DNA from: Hymenobacter frigidus
GTDB lineage: Bacteria > Bacteroidota > Bacteroidia > Cytophagales > Hymenobacteraceae
Direction: 5' to 3'
NCBI RefSeq assembly: GCF_014640435.1
Contig: NZ_BMGY01000006.1
Location: 106,692 to 170,691 of the forward strand
Length of the DNA: 64,000 bases
Shown in pieces: positions 16,965 to 25,752 of this stretch. Positions within the stretch are counted from its first letter, which is position 1; each line of letters opens with the position of its first letter. Below the pieces are notes generated by a model. It made no database searches. It was not told where the DNA came from and worked only from the letters and a program-made list of their open reading frames with translations. The translations under genes were made by a program, and so were the position numbers.

Positions 16965-17357
16965 AAGGGGTTTGGTGCGAGAAGGAAGCGGCAGTTGGGA
17001 ATACGAGAAACGCGCCTGCGGGTGCTGAATTTTTTTTTAGGATGGCCGGTAACGAATCGAGCAAAGGCCGGGACTCTTTACGCCGGCAATCCGGTGGGCG
17101 AGTCCCGCAGCTGGCTTTTACTAATTCCCCAATCCTTTTTGTTCTTTCTTATGAAAGTGCGTTTTTCTGCGTTGTTGCTGTTCGGCAGCACAGTGTGGGC
17201 TGATGGCTAAGTGCGTAACCGTTGAGAAGGCTGATAAAAATCATCTCCGTCTGTGTCAATAGTCATTCCTGGAGGCGGGGCGATTTTCCAATTTTGCCAG
17301 ACGGATGGGGCCGCTTCTCAAGCGGCTAGCAAGGCCCGGTTTCAGATGCATATTGCC
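16965..17357. other. Intergenic region without a supported gene
   Basis: Divergent gap between the MBL hydrolase and the BON protein. Reading frames here are short; a 19-residue hydrophobic stretch starting at 17151 has no continuation. The region presumably holds both promoters, but no convincing TAnnTTTG box was picked out. Confidence 0.5.
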
Positions 17358-18827
17358 ATGAAAACGCTGGAAATAATTTCGAATACGGAAGAAAAAGAGT
17401 TAGCCGACCACGACATCACGGCGGCGGTGGAGCGGTTATTTACCATTAAAAAAGGGGTGGCTGCTCACCTCATCGACGTGACGGCCACCCAGGGGATTGT
17501 CACGCTCAGCGGCTACTCCGATAACCTGCTGGCCCGCGAGCGGGCCGAGGAGATTGCCAAAGCCGTGCGTGGCGTACGTGGCGTCATCAACAAAATTGGG
17601 GTGCGTGGCATCGACCTGCCCGACGCTACCCTGCGCCGCGATGTGGAGGAAGCCCTCTTGCAGGATGCCGTGGCCTGCGAGTTTACCATTGGCTGCACGG
17701 TCTGCGAAGGGGAGGTGCTGCTGCTGGGCGAAGTGCCTTCGTGGTCCGAAAAACAGCTGATTTTGCGCGTGGTGAAAAGCGTGCGCGGCGTGCGCACCGT
17801 GGCCGACCGCCTGGTGGTATGCCACGTGGAGCGGGAACAGCTCGGCAATAGGTCGGAAGCCGAGCTGATTGCCGCCATTCAGGAAATGATTGACTGGGAT
17901 ATTCGCATCGACGGAGCCCAGGTACACGTGGGCACCCAACCCAGCGGCACGGTGGTGCTGAGCGGCGTGGTGGGCAGCGCCGCCGCGCGCAGCCAGACCA
18001 TTGCCGCCGCCTGGCGCGCGGGTGCCACCCAGGTGCTGGCCGATGAGTTCACCGTGGTGCCCGGCGCGCTCCACCAGGAGTTGCGCGGCGAAAAATACCG
18101 GCCGCGCTCCGACGAAGAAATTCTCAAGGCCATTCAGGACTGCTTTCGCTACGACCCGCGCGTGCGCGCCGGCACTCCCGAGGTGGAAGTACACGCCGGC
18201 CGCGTGCTGCTGCGCGGCACCGTGAGCAACCTCAAGGCCCAGCGCACCGCCGAGCAGGATGCGCTGGGCGTAGTAGGCGTGTGGCTGGTAGACAACTACT
18301 TGCGCGTGCGCCCCCGTCGCAACGTGGCCGACCACGACATTCAGCGCCACGTGCAGGCCGCCCTGCTGCGCGACCCCTACCTGCTGCGCTACGCCGTGGA
18401 AGTGGTGGTGTATAACGGCAAAGTGAGCCTGTACGGCACCACGGACTGCCAGTTCGACAAGCTGCAGGCCGAGGACGTGGCTGCCGGCGTCACCGGCGTT
18501 GTTGCCGTCGAGAACCGGCTGGTGGTACCCAACTGGCACGCCACTACGGGCGGCGACTACTTTGCCTGCTACGTGAGCCACGCCGAGCCGGCCGCTGGCA
18601 AAATGCCCGACAGCGATGCCCTCACGCGCAATATCCGGCAGCTGCTGTTCTGGTCGCCGGCCCTGAGCGGGCAGGAAATTGAGGTGCACGTGGCCGATGG
18701 CCGGGCCACGCTCACCGGCACCGTGCACACGCCGCAGGACCGCCAGCACGCCGCCCACTTTGCCTTCGAAGGCGGGGCCTACGCCGTGGATAACCAGCTG
18801 CGCGTGCGCTACGGGCCGGAGGGCTAG
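17358..18827 (+). CDS. Protein with six BON domains
   Basis: 489 residues made almost entirely of BON repeats, a fold linked to phospholipid binding and envelope stability (OsmY, Kbp, DolP). Six units can be laid out, each with a start like D-x-x-x-x-x-V-x-x-A/L, a central V-x-L-x-G strand pair and a V-x-x-V-x-N/D-x-L/I end: roughly residues 12-85, 90-160, 168-245, 250-330, 332-400 and 415-485 (VTLSGY, VLLLGEV, VVLSGVV, VLLRGTV, VSLYGTT, ATLTGTV). No signal peptide is visible at the chosen ATG (17358; 17346 is an alternative), so location is uncertain. It is 47 bp upstream of an Mla-type transporter operon, which suggests a shared envelope-lipid role. Confidence 0.85.
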   Translation: MKTLEIISNTEEKELADHDITAAVERLFTIKKGVAAHLIDVTATQGIVTLSGYSDNLLARERAEEIAKAVRGVRGVINKIGVRGIDLPDATLRRDVEEALLQDAVACEFTIGCTVCEGEVLLLGEVPSWSEKQLILRVVKSVRGVRTVADRLVVCHVEREQLGNRSEAELIAAIQEMIDWDIRIDGAQVHVGTQPSGTVVLSGVVGSAAARSQTIAAAWRAGATQVLADEFTVVPGALHQELRGEKYRPRSDEEILKAIQDCFRYDPRVRAGTPEVEVHAGRVLLRGTVSNLKAQRTAEQDALGVVGVWLVDNYLRVRPRRNVADHDIQRHVQAALLRDPYLLRYAVEVVVYNGKVSLYGTTDCQFDKLQAEDVAAGVTGVVAVENRLVVPNWHATTGGDYFACYVSHAEPAAGKMPDSDALTRNIRQLLFWSPALSGQEIEVHVADGRATLTGTVHTPQDRQHAAHFAFEGGAYAVDNQLRVRYGPEG

Positions 18828-18874
18828 GCCCCACCGGTCTGGCCGCCCTTGCCGACCCACTCATTGCGCCTTCC

Positions 18875-19633
18875 ATGTTCGAAAACTCACTCCTTGACGA
18901 AACCGGGGCCACCGCTCAATTTGCCGGGCGGTTTTTCCGCGAGGGCTTCCGGCCGCGCTATGAGGTGGCCGAATTTCTGCACCAGTGCTACGTGGTGGGC
19001 TACCAGTCGCTGCCGATGGTGGGCATTACGGGGTTTATCATGGGCATGGTGCTCACGCTGCAAAGCCGGCCCACCATGGCCCAGTTCGGGGCCGAGTCCT
19101 GGATTCCAACCATGGTGGGGCTCACCATCATTCGGGAGATGGGTCCCATCATCACGGGCCTGATTTTCGCGGGTAAGATTGGCTCCAGCATTGGGGCCGA
19201 GCTGGGCTCGATGCGCGTGACCGAGCAGATTGACGCCATGGAAGTATCGGGCACCAACCCGTTCAAGTACCTGGTGGTGACGAGGGTGCTGGCCACCACG
19301 CTCATGCTGCCGGTGCTCACCATCCTGGCCGATGTCATTGGCCTGTACGCCTCTTACCTCGGCATCAACCTGAAGGGCGTGACCACGCTGGCTCTGTTTG
19401 TGAATAATATTTTTTCGAGCCTGACCTTCGGCGATGTACTGCCGGCGGTTATCAAAACCTTCTTTTTTGGCTTTGCCGTGGGTATAATCGGCTGCTACAA
19501 AGGGTATCATTCTAACAAGGGCACCGAAGGCGTGGGGCAGGCCGCCAACTCCGCCGTGGTGGTGTCGTCGCTCCTGATTTTCGTGCTCGACCTGCTGGCC
19601 GTGCAGATTACGGGCCTGCTGGGCTTCAACTAA
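18875..19633 (+). CDS. MlaE-family ABC transporter permease
   Basis: 252 residues with five to six hydrophobic segments, family MlaE/YrbE (DUF140). These permeases move phospholipids or other lipids between inner and outer membranes with an ATPase and an MCE protein. Typical: LTIIREMGPIITGLIFAGK, AELGSMRVTEQIDAMEVSG and the following P-F-K-Y-L-V-V-T-R-V. First gene of a tight three-gene operon (11 bp to the ATPase). Confidence 0.95.
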   Translation: MFENSLLDETGATAQFAGRFFREGFRPRYEVAEFLHQCYVVGYQSLPMVGITGFIMGMVLTLQSRPTMAQFGAESWIPTMVGLTIIREMGPIITGLIFAGKIGSSIGAELGSMRVTEQIDAMEVSGTNPFKYLVVTRVLATTLMLPVLTILADVIGLYASYLGINLKGVTTLALFVNNIFSSLTFGDVLPAVIKTFFFGFAVGIIGCYKGYHSNKGTEGVGQAANSAVVVSSLLIFVLDLLAVQITGLLGFN

Positions 19634-19644
19634 CCCGCCTACTT

Positions 19645-20433
19645 ATGAGCCTTACTCCACCCATTATCGCCCCCCAAGCAGCCCCGCCAGCCGCCGGGCC
19701 CGCCACCGAAGTGGTGCTGGCGGTGGAGCACGTGAGCAAGTCCTTCGGCGAAAACCACGTGCTCCAGGATTTCTCGCTGGCCCTGCACAAAGGCGAAAAC
19801 GTGGTGGTGCTGGGCAAGTCGGGCTCCGGCAAGTCGGTGCTCGTCAAGTGCATCATCGGCCTGCTGCCGCCCGATGCCGGCACCATCACCGTGCTGGGCC
19901 TTGACGTGGCCACCCTCGACCACGAGGCCATGGACCGGCTGCGGGCCCGCGTGGGCTTTCTATTCCAAAGCAATGCCCTCTACGACTCGATGACGGTGCG
20001 CGAAAATCTGCTGTTTCCGCTGCGTCGCCACTGGCTCGACCACCCCCCCACGCAAGAAGACGAGTTGGTGACCCAGGCCCTGGAGGACGTGGGCCTGGGC
20101 CACACCGCCGCCATGATGCCAGCCGAGCTGTCGGGCGGCATGCGCAAGCGCATTGCCCTGGCGCGCACGCTCATCCTGCGGCCCGATATTATTCTCTACG
20201 ACGAGCCCACCACGGGCCTGGACCCCGTAACGGCCCGCGAAATCGACCACCTCATTCGGGAGGTGCAGCAGAAGTACGGCACCACGGCCCTCATCATTTC
20301 GCACGACATGAATTGCGTGCGCCTCACCGCCGACCGCGTGGCCCTGCTCGTGGACGGGCGCTGCTACGCGGTGGGCACGTATGCCGAGCTGCAAAGCCGC
20401 GACGACCCCCGGGTGCACGAGTTTTTTGCCTAA
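19645..20433 (+). CDS. MlaF-type ABC transporter ATP-binding protein
   Basis: 262 residues. Walker A GKSGSGKSVLVK near residue 58, Q-loop FLFQSNALYDSM, signature ELSGGMRKRIALAR, Walker B DIILYDEPTTGLDP and switch His in ALIISHDMN. The GGMRKR variant of the signature and TGLDPVTAR are typical of MlaF/MCE-associated ATPases. It starts with a 20-residue Pro/Ala-rich extension. It energises the permease just upstream. Confidence 0.95.
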   Translation: MSLTPPIIAPQAAPPAAGPATEVVLAVEHVSKSFGENHVLQDFSLALHKGENVVVLGKSGSGKSVLVKCIIGLLPPDAGTITVLGLDVATLDHEAMDRLRARVGFLFQSNALYDSMTVRENLLFPLRRHWLDHPPTQEDELVTQALEDVGLGHTAAMMPAELSGGMRKRIALARTLILRPDIILYDEPTTGLDPVTAREIDHLIREVQQKYGTTALIISHDMNCVRLTADRVALLVDGRCYAVGTYAELQSRDDPRVHEFFA

Positions 20434-20484
20434 GACCGGGCGCGTTTGCGCCAGGCCTTTCATCCGCTTTAATCTTCCCCCGTC

Positions 20485-21483
20485 ATGCCCCAACGCGCTG
20501 CCAGTAATCACGTTCGCCTGGGCCTGTTTGTGCTGGTGGGCGTAGCCATTTTGCTCGTTACCCTGTTTTTGCTGGGCCGCCAGCAGAATCTGTTTAGTCG
20601 CAGCTTGGTGGTGCAGGCTGATTTTCGGAGCGTGTCGGGCCTGCTCACCGGCAACAATGTGCGCCTGGGCGGCATTCCCGTGGGCACCGTGCGCAAGATT
20701 CAAATCCTGAACGACACCACCGTGCGCGTGGCCATGAACCTGAATCGTGATGTGCAGCCCTTTGTGCGCAAAAACGCCGTGGCCACCATCGGCACCGATG
20801 GCTTGGTTGGCAACACCATTATCAACCTGGTGGCCAGTCCCGGCCCGGCCCCCGCGGTGCAGGCCGGCGATGTGCTGCGCACCAAGGTGCCGGTGGGCAT
20901 CGAGGCCATTCTGGGCACGCTCGATATTTCCAACAGAAACCTGGTGGGCATCACGCACAACCTGCGCGAAATCACGGGCAAGCTTAACGGTAGCACCTCG
21001 GTCTGGCAGCTGCTCAACGACGAGCAGCTGCCTATTAACGTGCGCCATAGCCTGCGCAACGTAGAAACGGCCACCGCGCACCTTGATGCGGCTTCGCGCG
21101 ATGTGCTGGCCCTGACGCGCGGCGTGCGCCGCGGCAAAGGCCCAGCCGGCTATCTGTTCACCGACACGGCCTTTGGCGGCCGGTTGGGCCACGCTGCCCG
21201 CCAGCTGGCCGGCACTTCCGACACCCTCGCCGCTACCATTGGCACCCTCAAGCAGCAGCTGCGCACCGAAGCGGGTCCGCTCAACACCCTGCTGGTGGAC
21301 ACGGCCTTTGGCCGGAACATGCGCCAAACCATGCAGAACGTGAACGAGGGTACTCGCGGCTTCAGCCAAAATATGGAGGCGCTAAAGCACAACTTTCTAC
21401 TGCGTGGGTACTTTCGGCGGCAGCAGAAAAAGCAGGCCCGGGCCGCCCTCGAACAGGGCGGGGACAGCAGCGCAGCACGCTAA
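20485..21483 (+). CDS. MCE-domain substrate-binding protein (MlaD-like)
   Basis: 332 residues. One N-terminal membrane anchor (VRLGLFVLVGVAILLVTLFLL, residues 10-30) and an MCE domain at about 40-115 (FRSVSGLLTGNNVRLGGIPV, VATIGTDGLVGNTIINL). The C-terminal two-thirds are helical with coiled-coil character (repeated TLAATIGTLKQQLRTE-like stretches). MCE proteins form periplasmic hexamers that pass lipids. Third gene of the operon; stops 28 bp before a convergent stress gene. Confidence 0.92.
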   Translation: MPQRAASNHVRLGLFVLVGVAILLVTLFLLGRQQNLFSRSLVVQADFRSVSGLLTGNNVRLGGIPVGTVRKIQILNDTTVRVAMNLNRDVQPFVRKNAVATIGTDGLVGNTIINLVASPGPAPAVQAGDVLRTKVPVGIEAILGTLDISNRNLVGITHNLREITGKLNGSTSVWQLLNDEQLPINVRHSLRNVETATAHLDAASRDVLALTRGVRRGKGPAGYLFTDTAFGGRLGHAARQLAGTSDTLAATIGTLKQQLRTEAGPLNTLLVDTAFGRNMRQTMQNVNEGTRGFSQNMEALKHNFLLRGYFRRQQKKQARAALEQGGDSSAAR

Positions 21484-21511
21484 GCCGGGTGCTTGGCTGG
21501 CGGCGCCGAAA

Positions 21512-22333
21512 CTAATCCAGCGAAGGCAGCAGCAGCACCGGTACGGGGCTGTCGCTCAGCAGCTGGGCCGTCACGCTCCGATGAAACAGGCTGCTGAGCA
21601 GGTTGTGCCGCCGGGCTACCAGCACAATCAGGTCGGCATGAAAATCGGAGGCCGCTTGCAGAATGCCCGCCACGGGCTGCAGGCCATGCACAATGCTGAC
21701 CTGGTTGGGGGAAAGGTGTCCGGCCAGCCCCCCGGCCTGCACCGTGTAGAGGATGTGCGCGGCCCCGTGTTTGGGGGTGCGTTTATCGGTTACGTGTACA
21801 ACTTCCAGCAGGCCGTTCAACTTCTCTAGCATTCGCAGTACTAGCAAATGATTGTCGCACAGGGCGAAGGGCTCACCATCAACGGCCAGCACCAAGCGGC
21901 GCGGCGCAACGGCATCCCAGCCCACGGTGGGCACGATGAGCAGGGGGCAGGGAGCCTGGCGCAGCAGGTCCATGGCGGCGCTGGTCACTACTTCGGCGGG
22001 TGCGGTGGCCGTGCCGGGGCGTCCCAGTACCAGCAGCAGGGGTTGGTGGTGGCGCACGGCCTCGGCCACGGCATCGGGCAAAAACGATTCGGATATTTCG
22101 ATTTGGGTGGGTACGGGCTGACTCTCGGCCAGCGTGTGCAGGGCCTGCTGGGTGGAGCGCAGGTTGCGTCCGGCGTGCCGGTGGGCATATTCCTGAGGCG
22201 CTAGCAGCCCATCGTGGCGCACGTGCAGCAGCACCAGGTGGGCTTCAAGTGGCACGGCCAGCGCCGCCGCATACGCCAGCGCCCGGTTGGAAACGGCCAG
22301 AAAATCGGTGAGCACAACGATAGCAGCGGTCAT
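21512..22333 (-). CDS. Tandem-domain universal stress protein
   Basis: 273 residues with two UspA domains. The first (1-135) has IVVLTDFLAVSNRALAYAA and a G-x-P-G-T-x(9)-TSAAMDLLRQAPCPLLIVP segment like the ATP-binding G2xG9xG(S/T) motif; the second (145-273) ends SVTAQLLSDSPVPVLLLP with a less conserved nucleotide loop. Cytoplasmic stress or survival role. Convergent with the Mla operon and reading in the same direction as the small gene and globin to its right. Confidence 0.88.
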   Translation of the reverse strand: MTAAIVVLTDFLAVSNRALAYAAALAVPLEAHLVLLHVRHDGLLAPQEYAHRHAGRNLRSTQQALHTLAESQPVPTQIEISESFLPDAVAEAVRHHQPLLLVLGRPGTATAPAEVVTSAAMDLLRQAPCPLLIVPTVGWDAVAPRRLVLAVDGEPFALCDNHLLVLRMLEKLNGLLEVVHVTDKRTPKHGAAHILYTVQAGGLAGHLSPNQVSIVHGLQPVAGILQAASDFHADLIVLVARRHNLLSSLFHRSVTAQLLSDSPVPVLLLPSLD

Positions 22334-22377
22334 GGCGGTCAGGCAAGAAGTGAAAAATGCAGTTGCAGCAAATAGTC

Positions 22378-22599
22378 TCAGCAGGCACCGGCGTAGGGGG
22401 CTGCCGCTGCGCCGTTGCGGGCCAGCCCGGCCGCTTCCGTCACGGTGTCGTTGAGCGGATGATACTCCCGGGGCCGCCGAAAGCCCGGACCCTGCGGCGG
22501 CGGCGAAAACGGTGAGTTAGCGTTGAAGTCGCCACCTTCTAAGTCTGGGGTGACCCGTGAAAATGCGGATTTTGCGTGCCGTCTGGTTTGCTGTTTCAT
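22378..22599 (-). CDS. Small hypothetical protein
   Basis: 73 residues from the ATG at 22599. Basic start (KQQTRRHAKSAFSRVTP) then a Pro/Gly-rich stretch (SPPPQGPGFRRPREYHPL) and an Ala-rich end. No family recognised. Codon pattern (GC at third positions) looks coding, and it sits in line between the globin and the universal stress gene, 68 bp and 44 bp away respectively. It may be a genuine small gene or a chance open frame. Confidence 0.45.
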   Translation of the reverse strand: MKQQTRRHAKSAFSRVTPDLEGGDFNANSPFSPPPQGPGFRRPREYHPLNDTVTEAAGLARNGAAAAPYAGAC

Positions 22600-22667
22600 G
22601 GGAATAAAAATCGGTGAGCAACAAGGACCAGCTAAGCCACCGCGCCGGTTGTGGTCAGCATGGTCAG

Positions 22668-23090
22668 CTAGGCCGCCAGCAGCAGCTCCGCTTCGTTGCG
22701 GTGCGTGCGCACTGGCCGGCGGGGCCGGGCCAGCTGCCAGTGGGCCAGCATGGCGGCCCGGTTGAGCACGTGCCCCTGGGCCTCGGCCGCTCCCGCCCCC
22801 TTGAAGTATTCGCTGAAGGTGTGCCGTAAAAGCGTGCACCAGCGCTCAAAATGCGAAGCGACTGCTGGCGGGAGGCGTTTCCGGTGGGGCGGCTGGCCGA
22901 AGTAGCAGGTGCCGGTCAGGGCCTGCTCCCACCAGGCCTGCTCCGTGGCCGTGGCGTGGCGGGAAGCTATTCGGCTGACCGCAAAGGCGGGTCCCAGCAC
23001 GTCATCGGCGGCAATCTGCGCGGTGAAGAGGCTGGCGAACTGCCGGCGATGCGCCGGGGTTTCGAGCGGAGACAGGGCACGGACTAGCAT
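22668..23090 (-). CDS. Group III truncated haemoglobin-like protein
   Basis: 140 residues from the ATG at 23090. The pattern QFASLFTAQIAADDVLGPAF, WWEQALTGTCYFGQP, then HRKRLPPAVASHFERWCTLL and HTFSEYFKGAGAAEA is that of group III truncated globins (2/2 fold), which bind O2 or NO. The HFxRW segment is the usual place of the proximal-side helix. The C-terminus continues past the family end with a basic tail. Next to stress genes, so NO or redox protection is a fair inference. Upstream starts would translate an unrelated region. Confidence 0.75.
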   Translation of the reverse strand: MLVRALSPLETPAHRRQFASLFTAQIAADDVLGPAFAVSRIASRHATATEQAWWEQALTGTCYFGQPPHRKRLPPAVASHFERWCTLLRHTFSEYFKGAGAAEAQGHVLNRAAMLAHWQLARPRRPVRTHRNEAELLLAA

Positions 23091-23474
23091 AACGCGGTAG
23101 CAGTAATAGATGCGAAATTGGTGAGCCGAAGCGCTAAAGAGGAACGGGCGGTGCGGCGACCTTAGCACGCGGCGACCACGTCCGCAACCAGTGCCAGAAA
23201 AGAGCCGCCAAGCCTAGCACCAGTTGCAAAGACCCAACGGCCGGCGTGCTCAAGAGCGTTGGATTAGTAGGGTAGGGAGGTGCTTTCTTATTGGAAAGAT
23301 AACAATATAAATATAAATAGATGTAATTTCGTAAACAGTAACGACCATCAACTGACTTAATGATTTTGGTCATGGCCCTGATTTGCGGGCCAACCCTGGA
23401 ATTTTTGGTTTGTTGGCGTGATACGCCAGTCCATCGTTCAGCAGCCGTTGTGCTTCACCCGGGCCGGTAGCTAC

Positions 23475-23747
23475 TCAGCAGCCACAGCTAAAATCGGGGT
23501 AATCAGCGTAGGCCGGGGCGGCTTTGTCATCGAGCCGGATGATATGGTCAAGCCGGATTTCTTCGCCCGATTTCAAGCGCATAAACTCCACCTTATCGTG
23601 GATGAAGAAGGTGTCAATCACGCCCGAGTCCAGGCAGAGTTGGCGCAGGTCGTTGAAGTACTGCAGGTCTACCCGGCGGCGCTGAGTCGCGGCGGCTTCC
23701 AGTTCGTCGTAGAAATGGCAGTCGATGGGCTGATAGTCGGTATTCAT
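23475..23747 (-). CDS. rof: Rof/YaeO-family Rho-binding antiterminator
   Basis: 90 residues. The start YQPIDCHFYDELEAAATQRR and RLDHIIRLDDKAAP match the Rof (YaeO) family, which binds Rho and reduces termination. Length agrees with the family (about 85). In some Bacteroidota the domain is used as a small regulatory protein of uncertain target, so the Rho link is inferred from family. Divergent from the DUF2490 gene. Confidence 0.82.
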   Translation of the reverse strand: MNTDYQPIDCHFYDELEAAATQRRRVDLQYFNDLRQLCLDSGVIDTFFIHDKVEFMRLKSGEEIRLDHIIRLDDKAAPAYADYPDFSCGC

Positions 23748-23872
23748 GAGCTGGGCGACGAAAAAGAACGTGAAGTTGGGCGCTACCGGTCGCGCAGTGA
23801 ATTAAGGAGTTGGGTAAGGTGCGCCGCGCAGAACGCGACAACCCCAGGCCGCTGACGGACGTCTTACCGGGC

Positions 23873-24664
23873 ATGCGGCAGTTTACGGGTTTGGTTTCGA
23901 TAAGTCTGGTTCTGGGTTGCGGGCAGGCCGCTTCCGGCCAAGCAGCGCGGGTACGTGATACCAACCAAATTGGCTGGTTTGTGTACGAAGGTGACCACCG
24001 CCTGGGCCGCCGCTGGACGCTGCACACCGAGTACCAGTGGCGCCGCGTGTACTTCATTCGGGATGCGCAGCAGTCCCTGGCCCGGCTGGGCGGCGCGTTT
24101 CAGCTGGCCCCGCGCGTGAGCGTGGGCGGCGGCTACACTTCGCTGATTACGCACCCCTACGGCGACTACCCCACCGCCGACACGGGCGTGCCCTTTCCCG
24201 AGCACCGCTTCTACCAGGACGTGCAGCTCCGCGACACGCTGGGCCGCGTGGTCCTGGAGCACCGTCTGCGGCTGGAGCAGCGCTGGCAGGGCCAGCTGGC
24301 CGAAGGCAAAGGCCGGGTGGTGCAGGCCTGGGAATACCAAAACCGCATCCGTTACCAGCTCAGTGCCACGCTGCCGCTGCAGGGGCCTCGGCTCGACAAC
24401 CGGGAGTGGTACCTGACGGGTTTCGACGAGGTGTTTCTGAGCTTCGGCCGCCGGGTGGGAGCCAACGTGTTCAACCAGAACCGGGTGGCGGGCGGCGTAG
24501 GTTATCAGTTCACCGACGACTTTCAGGTAGCAGTGCTGTACCTCAACCAAATCACGCAGCACGCCGACCCTGAGTTAATTACGGGCCTGCCGGTGTTTGA
24601 ATTTAACCACGGCTTCCGGCTGAATGTGAACTACAACCTGCCGCTGATGAAAGCGCGTAAGTAA
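23873..24664 (+). CDS. DUF2490 outer-membrane-type protein
   Basis: 263 residues. Signal peptide FTGLVSISLVLGCGQAASGQA, then a beta-rich body with alternating aromatic strands: WTLHTEYQWRRVYFIRD, LAPRVSVGGGYTSLITHP, VLEHRLRLEQRWQG, and a final strand that ends close to the C-terminus, as in barrel proteins. DUF2490 members are predicted outer-membrane barrels of unknown function. ATG at 23873 gives the signal peptide; an upstream start at 23810 adds 21 charged residues and is rejected. Confidence 0.8.
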   Translation: MRQFTGLVSISLVLGCGQAASGQAARVRDTNQIGWFVYEGDHRLGRRWTLHTEYQWRRVYFIRDAQQSLARLGGAFQLAPRVSVGGGYTSLITHPYGDYPTADTGVPFPEHRFYQDVQLRDTLGRVVLEHRLRLEQRWQGQLAEGKGRVVQAWEYQNRIRYQLSATLPLQGPRLDNREWYLTGFDEVFLSFGRRVGANVFNQNRVAGGVGYQFTDDFQVAVLYLNQITQHADPELITGLPVFEFNHGFRLNVNYNLPLMKARK

Positions 24665-24713
24665 ATTCTGCGCTTTTTATATATTGCTGCCCCACCCAAC
24701 CCGCCCCATTTTC

Positions 24714-24848
24714 ATGTCCTCTTTCGTGCCCTCCGAAACCGCTAAGCTTGAGCTCAACCTCGAAGCCAATTCCTTCTCCATGACGCTCGGCGCGGTCCCG
24801 CAAAAGCCCTACGGCCAGCGCCTGATGTTCTACGAATTCAAGCCTTAG
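24714..24848 (+). CDS. Short open frame, 44 residues, doubtful
   Basis: Starts ATG at 24714 (SSFVPSETAKLELNLEANSF...) and ends TAG at 24846. Codon choice is like the neighbours. The frame continues open past the TAG into a urocanate-hydratase-like stretch, so this may be the mutated 5' part of a decayed gene or a fusion of unrelated DNA. No family recognised. Confidence 0.3.
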   Translation: MSSFVPSETAKLELNLEANSFSMTLGAVPQKPYGQRLMFYEFKP

Positions 24849-24854
24849 GAGACC

Positions 24855-24995
24855 GTGAAGGCCCAGCACGGCGCGAAGCTGCGCTGCAAAATCTGGGAAG
24901 CCGAAGCCGCCCTGCGGATGCTGGAAAATAACCTCGACCCCGCCGCCACCCTGGAACACGGTCGCATTTTTATCGATGTTTCCGCTGATTGTTGT
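24855..24995 (+). pseudogene. Urocanate hydratase (hutU) remnant
   Basis: Forward translation from the GTG at 24855 reads ...GAKLRCKIWEAEAALRMLENN and then LDP, which matches the N-terminal hutU segment G-x-x-L-x-C/K-x-W-x-x-EAALRML-x-NNLDP that is very well conserved in urocanate hydratases. After LDP the similarity fades and no further homology (for example the VVYGG motif) is seen. A full enzyme is about 550 residues, so only some 30 residues survive, with an in-frame TAG just upstream at 24846. Confidence 0.6.
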
Positions 24996-25275
24996 GGGGG
25001 GTTTACCTCTTTGCGCGAAAATTGCCGGCCAAAGGATAGGCAGAAGTGCTTCGCTTGTTGCCGTGTTCCTTTGGTTCCTTTGAGCACGGTTGACAAGCCC
25101 CAGTCGCGTGGTGCTGCACAGGGTTGAATTGCCCGGTGAAAGGCTGCGAGCTGCAGGAGCCACCGAAGAACCTGCATACACATTGGCCCGATGCCGCAAT
25201 TATTTGCCACGGTTGTCGTTCTGATAATGGTGCGTTTCCTTCGGCTGTTTCTGCGCAATTTTACCCTCAATTCTC
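24996..25275. other. Intergenic region without a supported gene
   Basis: About 280 bp between the hutU remnant and a lipoprotein gene. Frames on both strands are short and have no recognisable product; likely decayed DNA plus the promoter of the lipoprotein. Confidence 0.5.
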
Positions 25276-25752
25276 ATGGCACGTTTACTGACCTTGGCCC
25301 TGCTCACTGTCAGCACGCTTGTTCTCACCGAGTGCCGCAAGGCGAGTGAGCCCGCACCGGCAAAGCTTCCGGAACGGGAAGTATTTTTAACAACCCCCGG
25401 CTGGAATATCAAGGGTTACATCGAGGTCATGACCACTCCTGCTGGCGTGGTCACCAGCACCGATTTTCTGCCTCTCTTTGACCCGTGCTTTTCCGATGAC
25501 CTCAACCATTTTAATGCCGACCGGACTTTTACCATCGACGAGGTGCCGGTAAAGTGCAGCATCACTTACCCGAGCGGCGCTACCTGGGCGTTTGCCTCAG
25601 ACGAAACGGAGTTTGTTTTCAACCCCGGCCAACCCGGAGCTAAACCCACCCAGATTCTGACCCTGACGGCAACCACGTTGTCCTATTCAGACACGACCAT
25701 TGAGCCCGACGGAACCAAGCGGGTGGTAATCCGCACCTATTCCGCGAAGTAG
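25276..25752 (+). CDS. Hypothetical lipoprotein
   Basis: 158 residues with a signal peptide RLLTLALLTVSTLVLTEC whose Cys is the likely lipidation site. The mature part has IKGYIEVMTTPAGVVTSTDF, DPCFSDDLNHFNADRTF and CSITYPSGATWAFASD, a pattern like the lipocalin-like small lipoproteins common in Bacteroidota (a D-x-C-x-x-D-D-x-x-x-F/Y motif). Function unknown. No operon partner. Confidence 0.75.
   Translation: MARLLTLALLTVSTLVLTECRKASEPAPAKLPEREVFLTTPGWNIKGYIEVMTTPAGVVTSTDFLPLFDPCFSDDLNHFNADRTFTIDEVPVKCSITYPSGATWAFASDETEFVFNPGQPGAKPTQILTLTATTLSYSDTTIEPDGTKRVVIRTYSAK

Noticed and set aside
17436..18860. Minus-strand open frame of 474 codons opposite the BON gene
   Set aside because: Antisense shadow; His/Ala/Val-rich pattern from reverse reading of GC-rich codons.
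19960..21369. Minus-strand open frame of 469 codons across the Mla ATPase and MCE genes
   Set aside because: Shadow; all ABC and MCE motifs are on the + strand.
23134..23373. Possible 79-codon membrane protein on minus
   Set aside because: One hydrophobic stretch but no family, the start lies in AT-rich intergenic DNA upstream of the globin, and codon use changes along the frame.
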